64,000 bases of DNA from assembly GCA_964632435.1 (NCBI GenBank), contig CAZWEJ010000002.1:1-64000 (forward strand), written 5' to 3'. Below, piece by piece: positions 55,195-61,289 of this stretch. Each line of letters starts with the position of its first letter. Within the stretch, counting starts at the first letter, position 1. The stretch comes from CAZWEJ01 sp964632435 (lineage in GTDB: Bacteria > Patescibacteriota > Saccharimonadia > UBA4664 > SCTI01). The notes under the pieces are model-generated. The model saw only the letters and a list, made by a program, of their open reading frames with translations. It did no database searches and was not told the origin of the DNA. The translations under genes and the position numbers were made by a program.

Positions 55195-55541
55195 AAACCA
55201 AACTTTTATACTCAGCAGCACTAATTCAAACCTTAATTCCTGCATCAGCCCTTGCAGTTGATACAGACTCTCAGTGTGAGGGTGCCCAGGCGGTTGGTGG
55301 AGCTTGCACTAAGGCTGGGCTCGATGCCTCACTAGAAAGGATCCTCTCAACGCTTTTCTTTATAATTGGATCTATAGCAGTTATTTTTCTGTTGATCGGG
55401 GCCATTCGTTATATTACCTCTACTGGAGACGCCACAAGAATAAAGCAAGCTAAAGATACTATTTTTTACGCCATAGCTGGGCTTATTGTTGCTATCGTGG
55501 CACAGGCGCTAGTAAGCTTTGTAATATCGAGGCTGAGTTAA
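55191..55541 (+). CDS. VirB2-like pilin candidate 5
   Basis: A 116-residue protein, start at the ATG at 55191 that overlaps the previous TGA (ATGA). The signal peptide ends ASALAV. A short acidic N-domain has two cysteines, and two helices flank GAIRYITSTGDATRIKQAKD. The loop is close to that of candidates 6 and 7. Confidence 0.8.
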   Translation: MKTKLLYSAALIQTLIPASALAVDTDSQCEGAQAVGGACTKAGLDASLERILSTLFFIIGSIAVIFLLIGAIRYITSTGDATRIKQAKDTIFYAIAGLIVAIVAQALVSFVISRLS

Positions 55542-55951
55542 TGAAGAAACTTTTATCTGTTTTATTGACGCTAACATTCACAGCTACTCTCTTCTCGCCA
55601 GTGTCCAGTCTTGCTGCTTTAACTGCTACCGAAAAACAATTGTGCACAGGGAGCAATAATCAAGTTGTTGGAACGGGACCAGATGAAAAGTGTGTACCTA
55701 AAACCGGAAAAACACTTACTGGCGCAGATAGTTATCTGACGGATATTATTAATTTACTTCTATTTCTAGCGGGAGCTATAGCTGTTATCGTCATTATTAT
55801 AGGTGGCATTAGGTATATAACCTCCACTGGCGATGCAATGAGAATTAAACAGGCCAAAGATACTATTTTGTACGGTATTGTTGGGTTGATCATCGCAATT
55901 TTCGCTTACGCAATCGTAAATAGCCTTGTGTGGCAATTAACAGGAACCTAA
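55541..55951 (+). CDS. VirB2-like pilin candidate 6
   Basis: A 136-residue protein with its ATG overlapping the previous stop (TAATG). The signal peptide ends SSLAA. The N-domain contains two cysteines (QLCTGS and DEKCVP), and two helices surround GGIRYITSTGDAMRIKQAKD. Confidence 0.8.
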   Translation: MKKLLSVLLTLTFTATLFSPVSSLAALTATEKQLCTGSNNQVVGTGPDEKCVPKTGKTLTGADSYLTDIINLLLFLAGAIAVIVIIIGGIRYITSTGDAMRIKQAKDTILYGIVGLIIAIFAYAIVNSLVWQLTGT

Positions 55952-56304
55952 TGAGAAAAACCAAATTTGTGATTTATAGCTTGTTATTATTTCCCTCTTT
56001 TGCCCTTGCCCAATTAGGCGAAGGCGTTGACTCAACGAAACCACCGGTAAATGCGGAAGGAAAAGAAGTTGTGCCAACAAATCTATGGCAAGAGATTGAT
56101 ACAATAACCAACCTTTTACTTTTTTTAGCAGGTGCAGTAGCAGTAATAGTGATAATTTTTGGTGGATTTAGGTATATTACCTCTACGGGAGATCCGGCAA
56201 GAGTTAAGCAGGCAAAGGATACAATAGTCTATGGCATCATTGGGTTGATAGTAGCAATCCTTGCCTACGCTATTGTGCGTTTTATAACCACCCAACTCAA
56301 ATAA
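55951..56304 (+). CDS. VirB2-like pilin candidate 7
   Basis: A 117-residue protein, start at the ATG at 55951 (TAATG overlap). The signal peptide MRKTKFVIYSLLLFPSFALA is followed by a short N-domain lacking cysteines, then two helices around GGFRYITSTGDPARVKQAKD. It is the last gene before the independent promoter of candidate 8. Confidence 0.8.
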   Translation: MRKTKFVIYSLLLFPSFALAQLGEGVDSTKPPVNAEGKEVVPTNLWQEIDTITNLLLFLAGAVAVIVIIFGGFRYITSTGDPARVKQAKDTIVYGIIGLIVAILAYAIVRFITTQLK

Positions 56305-56316
56305 AGCATAACAGGT

Positions 56317-56344
56317 TTGATTTTAATCTGGAGCGTGGTATACT
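56317..56344 (+). promoter_or_regulatory. Strong promoter of pilin candidate 8
   Basis: TTGATT, a 16-base spacer and TATACT preceded by TG (extended -10, TGGTATACT). The transcript would start near 56351 and contain AAGGA (56373-56377) five bases before the ATG at 56383. Confidence 0.7.
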
Positions 56345-56382
56345 CGGCTCAAAGATAGGAATTAACCATAAAAAGGAAAAAA

Positions 56383-56799
56383 ATGAATTTATCAGTATCA
56401 TCAGCTATAGAAAAAGCCGGAAAAGGAGCTATCTATCTAGGTACTTTTATGCCGGTTGCGGCTCTAGCTCAAACAGAACCAACCTGTAACCCTCAAACAG
56501 GAGGAGCAACAGGTGGCGCAGATTGCGCGAAGGCAACATCACAACCTGAATCATTGTTCGCAACGGGAGGAGTCTTCCAGACAGTTTCAAACGTTCTCAT
56601 TTTCTTGGTGGGAGCGGTTGCTGTTATCATGCTCATCTGGGGTGGATTACAATATGTCATATCTGCCGGCGATTCGAAGAGGGTCGAAAGTGCAAAAAGT
56701 ACCATTCTCTATTCCATAATAGGAATTGTAGTTGCACTTCTTGCATTTGCGATTGTAAACTTTGTTACCACGCAGTTAAGTGCAACTCCAACAACTTAG
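56383..56799 (+). CDS. VirB2-like pilin candidate 8, probable major subunit
   Basis: A 138-residue protein with a signal-type N-terminus (about 1-30, ending AALAQ), a Gly/Thr-rich N-domain with two cysteines, and two helices flanking GGLQYVISAGDSKRVESAKS. Unlike the seven overlapping genes upstream it has its own strong extended -10 promoter, a good ribosome site and a strong terminator. This is what one expects of the main structural subunit made in excess of the others (inference). Confidence 0.82.
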   Translation: MNLSVSSAIEKAGKGAIYLGTFMPVAALAQTEPTCNPQTGGATGGADCAKATSQPESLFATGGVFQTVSNVLIFLVGAVAVIMLIWGGLQYVISAGDSKRVESAKSTILYSIIGIVVALLAFAIVNFVTTQLSATPTT

Positions 56800-56823
56800 A
56801 AAACTCACTCTATTTTAAAGACT

Positions 56824-56848
56824 ACCCGCTTCGGCGGGTTTCTTTTTG
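56824..56848 (+). terminator. Terminator of the pilin array
   Basis: ACCCGC and GCGGGT pair around a stable TTCG tetraloop and are followed by TTCTTTTT. It lies about 25 bases past the last pilin stop. Confidence 0.93.
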
Positions 56849-56893
56849 CTCCATTGTCAACTTCCAACGCCTCCAACCAACTTCCTCCACCAC

Positions 56894-56914
56894 TAAAGAA
56901 GCCCCTTACGGGGC
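56894..56914 (-). terminator. Terminator of the HSP20 gene
   Basis: Read leftwards, GCCCC and GGGGC pair around GTAA and lead into TTCTTT. The position is 28 bases after the HSP20 stop, facing the pilin terminator. Confidence 0.75.
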
Positions 56915-56941
56915 CGCTTTAGTACTTGAACAAAAACTAAC

Positions 56942-57379
56942 TTAACTGGCTACTACTCGGATCTTCTTGACCTTATCCTGAATGATCTTTGGTATAGCGA
57001 TGCTCAACACACCATTCTTGAGGCTAGCCTCTGCCTTATCGGCATTTACGCTAACTGGCATGATGATTGATCGGCTAAATGCTCCCCAGTAGCACTCTTG
57101 TACGTAGTAGTTCTCGCGCTCAACAACGCTCTCCTCTACTCGCTCGCCGCGAATAGTAACTACGTCCTCAGCGATAGCAACCTCAAGGTTCTTGGGATCA
57201 ACACCCGCGATAGGAGCCTTAATAACTACGCTTTCCTTCGTCTGATAGACATCTACTGCTAGCTGGCCTTCAACCTCGGCATCTCCTGCCTCTTCGTTTA
57301 GCCAGTCTCCGTTTACTTCTTCGTCGTTCAGAAATTCATCCTGTAAGACGCTTTCATCGTTGGTCTTCTTTGCCACCAC
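56942..57379 (-). CDS. Small heat-shock protein HSP20
   Basis: A 145-residue ATP-independent chaperone. An acidic N-terminal arm (about 1-38) precedes the alpha-crystallin domain (about 40-132), with VDVYQTKESVVIKAPIAGVD, VTIRGER and the closing ASLKNGVLSIAIPK; the A-x-x-x-N-G-V-L motif is the family mark. A short tail ends KKIRVVAS, giving an I-x-V-type oligomerisation motif. Two GTG codons (57379 and 57376) compete as start; the second is better spaced from GGGAG. It is monocistronic, with its own promoter and terminator. Confidence 0.93.
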   Translation of the reverse strand: MVAKKTNDESVLQDEFLNDEEVNGDWLNEEAGDAEVEGQLAVDVYQTKESVVIKAPIAGVDPKNLEVAIAEDVVTIRGERVEESVVERENYYVQECYWGAFSRSIIMPVSVNADKAEASLKNGVLSIAIPKIIQDKVKKIRVVAS

Positions 57380-57443
57380 AGTTCTCCCTTACTTATGCGG
57401 GCGAGGTCGATACCCTCTATGCGTCTCCACCCGTCTTGAGCAT

Positions 57444-57473
57444 ATTATATGCACATCTCATATAGGAGCGCAA
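57444..57473 (-). promoter_or_regulatory. HSP20 promoter
   Basis: Minus-strand TTGCGC, an 18-base spacer and a perfect TATAAT, giving a leader of about 60 bases. No CIRCE or ROSE-like element is recognised in the leader. Confidence 0.6.
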
Positions 57474-57520
57474 CAGCACAGCCGTTTTGACGAAATAAAT
57501 AGTTCAATTTTAATGATTTT

Positions 57521-57550
57521 TTAATTAATTGACGCGTAATCATTAATTAA
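57521..57550. promoter_or_regulatory. Perfect 9-bp inverted repeat upstream of comF-like gene
   Basis: TTAATTAAT and ATTAATTAA form perfect arms around a 12-base centre that contains the palindrome ACGCGT. It lies 24-53 bases before the start of the ComF-like gene, in the right place for an operator. No matching regulator is evident. Confidence 0.5.
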
Positions 57551-57573
57551 TGTGGCTCAGTTAGGCTAAATGC

Positions 57574-58227
57574 ATGTTGAGCAAATTGGCCAGACTTATC
57601 GCTCACCCGCTCTGCGTTGGTTGCAATCGCGAAGGCATTGAGTTGTGCGCAGCCTGCGTTGGAAAAATTGAGCCACCGCTACCGCGATGCACCTATTGTA
57701 AAAAGCACAATAAAAAGTTGGTGTGCAACGAGTGCAAACTAACAACCGGCGTGCATGAAATTTACGTGGCAGGACTATACACCGGCATATTGAGAGACGT
57801 TGTTGGTGGCATCAAATTTACTCATCAGAAATACATGCTTGCGCCAGCTGCTAAGCTATTGGCAGAACGAATTAATTCCAAAGCCGACGATTTTGACATA
57901 ATTGTTCCGGTTCCCACTTCCCCTTCACGCATTAGGCAACGAGGTTTTGATCATACAAAAGAATTAGCCAAGTGTATGTCGAAGCTGCTCAATATTGAAT
58001 CTAGTAGCATTCTATATAGACTTAACTCTAATCGCCAAGTTGGTCAAAATCGTGAAAAAAGGCTTTCGCAAGCCAAAAAACAATTCAATTTTTCTCAACA
58101 TGCACCTGGGAGCGTTTTATTGGTGGACGACGTTATAACTACGGGAGCTACTATCGCCGCATGCGCTTCCCTACTTAGAGCAGCCGGCGCAAAAGAAGTA
58201 ACTGTTGCGGCATTGGCTCAAGATTAA
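57574..58227 (+). CDS. ComF family phosphoribosyltransferase
   Basis: A 217-residue protein. The N-terminus has two zinc-binding cysteine clusters (CVGC and CAAC at 14-28; CTYC and CNEC at 39-54). The rest is a phosphoribosyltransferase fold with PVPTSPSRIRQRGFDHTKEL and the PRPP-binding signature VLLVDDVITTGAT (about 179-191). ComF is needed for natural DNA uptake in several bacteria, where it acts inside the cell with ComFA and DprA. Its neighbourhood beside the secretion/pilin locus is suggestive but not proof of shared function. Confidence 0.93.
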   Translation: MLSKLARLIAHPLCVGCNREGIELCAACVGKIEPPLPRCTYCKKHNKKLVCNECKLTTGVHEIYVAGLYTGILRDVVGGIKFTHQKYMLAPAAKLLAERINSKADDFDIIVPVPTSPSRIRQRGFDHTKELAKCMSKLLNIESSSILYRLNSNRQVGQNREKRLSQAKKQFNFSQHAPGSVLLVDDVITTGATIAACASLLRAAGAKEVTVAALAQD

Positions 58228-58235
58228 ATAATTGC

Positions 58236-58328
58236 TGGCGGAGAGGGAGAGATTCGAACTCTCGCGGGGGATTGCTCCCCCCTACAGGTTTAGCAAACCC
58301 GCCCCTTCAGCCACTTGGGTACCTCTCC
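58236..58328 (-). tRNA. tRNA-Ser (GCT)
   Basis: A class II tRNA with a long variable arm. GGAGAGG pairs with CCTCTCC, the anticodon loop TTGCTAA gives GCT, the T-loop is TTCGAAT and CCA is encoded. Confidence 0.95.
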
Positions 58329-58391
58329 ATGTTGTGGCTACAGATGAGATCATACAGGAATGAGCCTTTCTGATCAATGCAAAAGAAGTGT

Positions 58392-58420
58392 TTGACATAA
58401 TCATTTTGAAGAAGGATACT
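58392..58420 (+). promoter_or_regulatory. Consensus promoter of a tiny transcription unit
   Basis: A perfect TTGACA, a 17-base spacer and GATACT. The transcript would begin near 58427, carrying AAGGAG (58448-58453) seven bases before an ATG at 58461. Confidence 0.7.
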
Positions 58421-58460
58421 GTGCTTGTAAGAGTCGTTGCCCAAACAAGGAGACGACTAA

Positions 58461-58502
58461 ATGTACCTAAAGGATGGCGAGGTTTCCATGATGCCGAGGT
58501 AG
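58461..58502 (+). CDS. 13-codon leader peptide candidate
   Basis: MYLKDGEVSMMPR and then TAG, with an ideal ribosome site (AAGGAG) upstream and a consensus promoter. The reading frame after the TAG continues open into the 65-codon gene at 58527, so it is either a leader that couples translation or the front of a gene broken by a stop. A second 13-codon frame starts at 58508 (MERSRPLGHHQLR). Confidence 0.4.
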   Translation: MYLKDGEVSMMPR

Positions 58503-58526
58503 CAATCATGGAAAGGAGTAGGCCTC

Positions 58527-58724
58527 TTGGCCATCACCAACTTCGCTGATCCCCCAAACGACCGTAATGAGCTTGAGCTGGCTTTCAGTGATCCTCCTCG
58601 TGGGATTGCCGTTCACACCAGTTACTACCGCGACGACGAGTGTTGCGTCCGCTTCACCTTCATTGCACCTATCGAGCTCACCGCCTTCGTTCCCGCACCG
58701 CCCGACCCCTGCCGTACGCAGTAA
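58527..58724 (+). CDS. Small unknown protein in a tRNA-cluster transcription unit
   Basis: A 65-residue protein starting at TTG (AITNFADPPNDRNELELAFS), with AAGGAG about eight bases upstream. Nearly every codon ends in C or G, unlike the surrounding A+T-leaning genes, which suggests strong expression or foreign origin. It has three cysteines and a Pro-rich end and no recognised family. It is in frame with the ATG at 58461 but separated from it by a TAG. A clear promoter and hairpin bracket the unit. Confidence 0.55.
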   Translation: MAITNFADPPNDRNELELAFSDPPRGIAVHTSYYRDDECCVRFTFIAPIELTAFVPAPPDPCRTQ

Positions 58725-58753
58725 GTAAACGGACCGCTGGATCGTGCAGTAAA

Positions 58754-58784
58754 AGCGCCCCAAAGCATGATGCTGAGGGGCGCT
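58754..58784 (+). terminator. Long hairpin ending the tiny unit
   Basis: AGCGCCCC pairs perfectly with GGGGCGCT, and an inner AGCA/TGCT stem stacks inside. A short CCTTAATT follows, so the T-tract is weak. Confidence 0.6.
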
Positions 58785-58797
58785 CCTTAATTATTGC

Positions 58798-58852
58798 TGG
58801 CGGAGAGGGTGGGATTCGAACCCACGATACCGTTTCCGGTATACCGCTTTTC
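58798..58852 (-). tRNA. tRNA-Ser (CGA) 3' half, cut by assembly gap
   Basis: These 55 bases are identical to 58953-59007, the 3' part of the complete tRNA-Ser after the gap. It may be the same locus shown twice by the assembly or a true second copy. Confidence 0.5.
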
Positions 58853-58952
58853 NNNNNNNNNNNNNNNNNNNNNNNNNNNNNNNNNNNNNNNNNNNNNNNN
58901 NNNNNNNNNNNNNNNNNNNNNNNNNNNNNNNNNNNNNNNNNNNNNNNNNNNN
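58853..58952. other. Assembly gap of exactly 100 N
   Basis: One hundred N of arbitrary size join two contigs whose ends share an identical 55-base sequence, the length of a k-mer overlap of common assemblers. No gene can be called across it. Confidence 0.98.
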
Positions 58953-59042
58953 TGGCGGAGAGGGTGGGATTCGAACCCACGATACCGTTTCCGGTATACC
59001 GCTTTTCGAGAGCGGCGCCTTCAACCACTCGGCCACCTCTCC
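58953..59042 (-). tRNA. tRNA-Ser (CGA)
   Basis: A complete class II serine tRNA: GGAGAGG pairs with CCTCTCC, the anticodon loop CTCGAAA gives CGA, it has a long variable arm, T-loop TTCGAAT, and CCA encoded at the gap edge. Confidence 0.93.
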
Positions 59043-59066
59043 AAATTCCCTCAAGCCTATGATTCC

Positions 59067-59143
59067 TGGCGCGCTCGGCAGGATTCGAACCTGCGACCTC
59101 CAGTACCGCAAACTGACGCTCTATCCAGCTGAGCTACGAGCGC
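59067..59143 (-). tRNA. tRNA-Arg (GCG)
   Basis: GCGCTCG pairs with CGAGCGC, the anticodon stem TCAGT pairs with ACTGG, and the loop TTGCGGT gives anticodon GCG. CCA is encoded. Most bacteria read CGU/CGC with an ACG anticodon deaminated to inosine; a genomic GCG is uncommon. Confidence 0.9.
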
Positions 59144-59193
59144 ACGCTTAAGGAACTGATAAAGATTAGCATATCTTAAGGAGTATTTGAAGC

Positions 59194-59730
59194 CTAAAAG
59201 CGAAGGTAGCGACTAGCTCGTTCTATGAAGTCGAGCTCACGATCAACACGTGGAAGATGCGAACTTAGTATCTGCTCAATCTTCTCAACATCATCGTTTT
59301 CGCAAATCAAAGTCAGACGAGGTACAAGCCTCTTGGCCGGCTCAAGATCAATCGAGTACCAAGCCATATCCTGCAAAATGCTAAAGCTTCTAAAGTTGGT
59401 GTATGGGAGCTCCTTGCGCTCAATAATAATTCCGTCCGCATTTAGAGTGTATTGAAGGGTGCGGGGGTGCTTTCTTGTATAAACCATAATTGCGATAGCC
59501 ATTACGACTACGACTGCTATACTGAGCCACTGCTGCAGGAAGCCAAGAATTCCGCATAGCACAGCTGCAATAAGCCACAAAGCCATGTACCAGCCTGCTG
59601 ACTTCTCGTGGTAGATGTACTCTGATGCTTCCCAGGAGTAATTGTCGTGACTGGGTGTACTCTCAGGAGCATCTGCTGCCTGCTGACCTTGAGCTATTTC
59701 TTGTGTTGCTTGTTGTTCGTTTGGATTCAT
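59194..59730 (-). CDS. Conserved-type membrane protein with PH-like tail
   Basis: A 178-residue protein. A polar Gln/Ala-rich N-terminus (about 1-45) is followed by two spans (about 46-66 and 68-86). The cytoplasmic C-terminal domain of about 90 residues has alternating strands and a final helix (YTLNADGIIIERKELPYTNF, then VEKIEQILSSHL), resembling a bacterial PH-like domain. I do not recognise a named family. It lies between tRNA genes. Confidence 0.65.
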   Translation of the reverse strand: MNPNEQQATQEIAQGQQAADAPESTPSHDNYSWEASEYIYHEKSAGWYMALWLIAAVLCGILGFLQQWLSIAVVVVMAIAIMVYTRKHPRTLQYTLNADGIIIERKELPYTNFRSFSILQDMAWYSIDLEPAKRLVPRLTLICENDDVEKIEQILSSHLPRVDRELDFIERASRYLRF

Positions 59731-59837
59731 AAAAAGCTTTAAGTGTGCCTTAAATTAATTATGAACCAGCTTGCTGGTAAACACAATTTTCTTGAATAAA
59801 ATAGCATTTTCACGTATATTACATTGGTTCTGCTTGC

Positions 59838-59927
59838 GGAGGGGTGACCGAGTGGTTGAAGGTACCGGTCTTGAAAACCGGCAGGCCCGAGAGGGTCTCG
59901 TGGGTTCGAATCCCACCCCCTCCGCCA
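59838..59927 (+). tRNA. tRNA-Ser (TGA)
   Basis: A class II tRNA on the plus strand: GGAGGGG pairs with CCCCTCC, the anticodon loop CTTGAAA gives TGA, it has a long variable arm, T-loop TTCGAAT and encoded CCA. Confidence 0.95.
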
Positions 59928-60119
59928 TAAAAATAGACTCATGCACGAAGATCCTTAAAAATTTATGCTTATTTTTGTAATTTGAACAAGCAACTCAGAA
60001 GGACATATTTGTTAACCTGTAATCTGTTCGAACATTCAAAATTTGTCTTCAGCTTAGTGAACTTAGGGGGTGAAAAAGTTTATAAAGGTGAAGACAAAAC
60101 ATCGGCGTTAAGGAGATAT

Positions 60120-60302
60120 ATGTCGTTCTTTTCTGTGTCGGGATGGTTAAACATTATCCCGGAGGTCTTTTCGGCGTTTCTGAAGAGCAGTTCCAACGAG
60201 AACGCAAAGAAGCGCCGGCGCAAGAAGAGCGAGTCGCCCAAGTTGGTTTACGCCAACAGCGATTCGCGCATCTTCGAGCCGAAGCCCGTCACCATCCCGT
60301 AA
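60120..60302 (+). CDS. Small basic protein 1, unknown
   Basis: A 60-residue protein starting MSFFSVSGWLNIIPEVFSAF. A hydrophobic or amphipathic N-terminal third precedes a strongly basic core (KKRRRKK) and a Pro-rich end. AAGGAG sits four bases before the ATG, one of the best ribosome sites in the window, and codons end mostly in C or G. Both point to high expression. No family is recognised. An open frame upstream (from 59982) has no ribosome site. It is followed 18 bases later by another small basic gene. Confidence 0.6.
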   Translation: MSFFSVSGWLNIIPEVFSAFLKSSSNENAKKRRRKKSESPKLVYANSDSRIFEPKPVTIP

Positions 60303-60320
60303 GTTCCATCTGAGGAGATA

Positions 60321-60494
60321 ATGCCCTCAAGAAATCGACGTAACTCAAGCAAGGGTTCCGGAGAGTCTCAGAAGTCAAAGAAAGCAAGTCGACAGTCAAT
60401 GTCCGACAAGGTTCTAATGGCTATTGAGGCGCGAACAAAGCTTCCAGTTCAGAAGAAGCGGTCTCACCCAGGCTCAAAGCCTGCGAAGAGGTAG
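60321..60494 (+). CDS. Small basic protein 2, unknown
   Basis: A 57-residue, very basic, Ser/Lys/Arg-rich protein starting MPSRNRRNSSKGSGESQKSK, with a short helix-forming middle (SDKVLMAIEAR) and a basic end. GAGGAG is five bases before the ATG. It is probably co-transcribed with the gene at 60120. The composition suits a nucleic-acid-binding or ribosome-associated protein, but that is inference; no homologue is recognised. Confidence 0.55.
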   Translation: MPSRNRRNSSKGSGESQKSKKASRQSMSDKVLMAIEARTKLPVQKKRSHPGSKPAKR

Positions 60495-60513
60495 CCTAGC
60501 GGTTACTTCTTCA

Positions 60514-60534
60514 AGCGGGGCACCCAGCCCCGCT
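60514..60534. terminator. Stable hairpin after the small basic genes
   Basis: AGCGGGGC and GCCCCGCT pair perfectly around a five-base loop. No T-tract follows in either direction, so it may stabilise the mRNA end or terminate inefficiently. Confidence 0.5.
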
Positions 60535-60548
60535 AACAGCAATTATTC

Positions 60549-61289
60549 CTAAAGCTTGCCGCTTTGGAGGCGCTCAAGTATCTCCGTTTCGGCTTTAGCC
60601 CCCTCTTCGTTCTCCTGAATTACAAAGATGGTTCTCTTTAACTCATGAAGGCTAGTTCTAGACCCATCTATCTTGAGTCCACGATCAACTGCTTCAAGTG
60701 CTTTTGTGAGGTCCTCTTCCCTATTCCCCGGCTTGTTTACATAGATCTGTGCAATTAACAGCTCTTTAGAAATGGAGGCGGGTGAGTTTGCGGCCACGCG
60801 CAAGGCAGTTTCTGGAAGCCCTTTTTCATATAGCTCCTTGGCAAATGCCAGCTCTCTTTGAGTTTTGAGTTTTTGAATTAGCTCGAGCTGCTCTTTTGCT
60901 CTTTGATTGTCTGGCCATTGATTGAGTCTCTCACTCTCCCCTCCCCTATCCATTTCCAACGAAGCATAAGAAGCAACAATTGCGGAGTCTGGATCGTTTT
61001 GGTTTTGAACTAAGTCATAGGCTGCTTGAGGTTGTGAATCCTCAAGATATTGAATCGCTAAATCCCTTGCGTATTCGGGGTTCGCCGGATCCAGCAGCAT
61101 TGCAGCCTTAAACCCTACGACAGGGTTGAGTGTTTCGCTGCGACTAAGATTGGCTACCACCATGGCACGGTCAGCAGCATAATCCTTGGCTTGGTATGCA
61201 AAATACACCGACAGCACCGAAAACATAAGCATTGTTGAAATGGCTATGCTTAAAAATTTCTTATTGCTTGATCGACTTGAGTTGCTCAT
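60549..61289 (-). CDS. Membrane-anchored TPR-like protein
   Basis: A 246-residue protein with one N-terminal span (about 12-32) followed by a helical repeat region. PANPEYARDLAIQYLEDSQP, then ALRVAANSPASISKELL and ALEAVDRGLKIDGS fit tetratricopeptide-type helix pairs. The start lies inside the end of valS (29-base overlap), so it is translated with it. Repeats of this kind bind partner proteins; which partner is unknown. Confidence 0.6.
   Translation of the reverse strand: MSNSSRSSNKKFLSIAISTMLMFSVLSVYFAYQAKDYAADRAMVVANLSRSETLNPVVGFKAAMLLDPANPEYARDLAIQYLEDSQPQAAYDLVQNQNDPDSAIVASYASLEMDRGGESERLNQWPDNQRAKEQLELIQKLKTQRELAFAKELYEKGLPETALRVAANSPASISKELLIAQIYVNKPGNREEDLTKALEAVDRGLKIDGSRTSLHELKRTIFVIQENEEGAKAETEILERLQSGKL

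Noticed and set aside
39739..56799. Integrated conjugative element
   Set aside because: No relaxase, coupling protein, integrase or flanking att sites are visible around the secretion locus, which sits next to the replication-origin genes.
58640..59132. Several open frames crossing the N run
   Set aside because: They only exist because N is read as unknown residues; they lie over tRNA genes and the assembly gap.
59982..60119. Longer N-terminus for the small basic protein at 60120
   Set aside because: The upstream frame has no ribosome site, while AAGGAG is placed exactly for the ATG at 60120.
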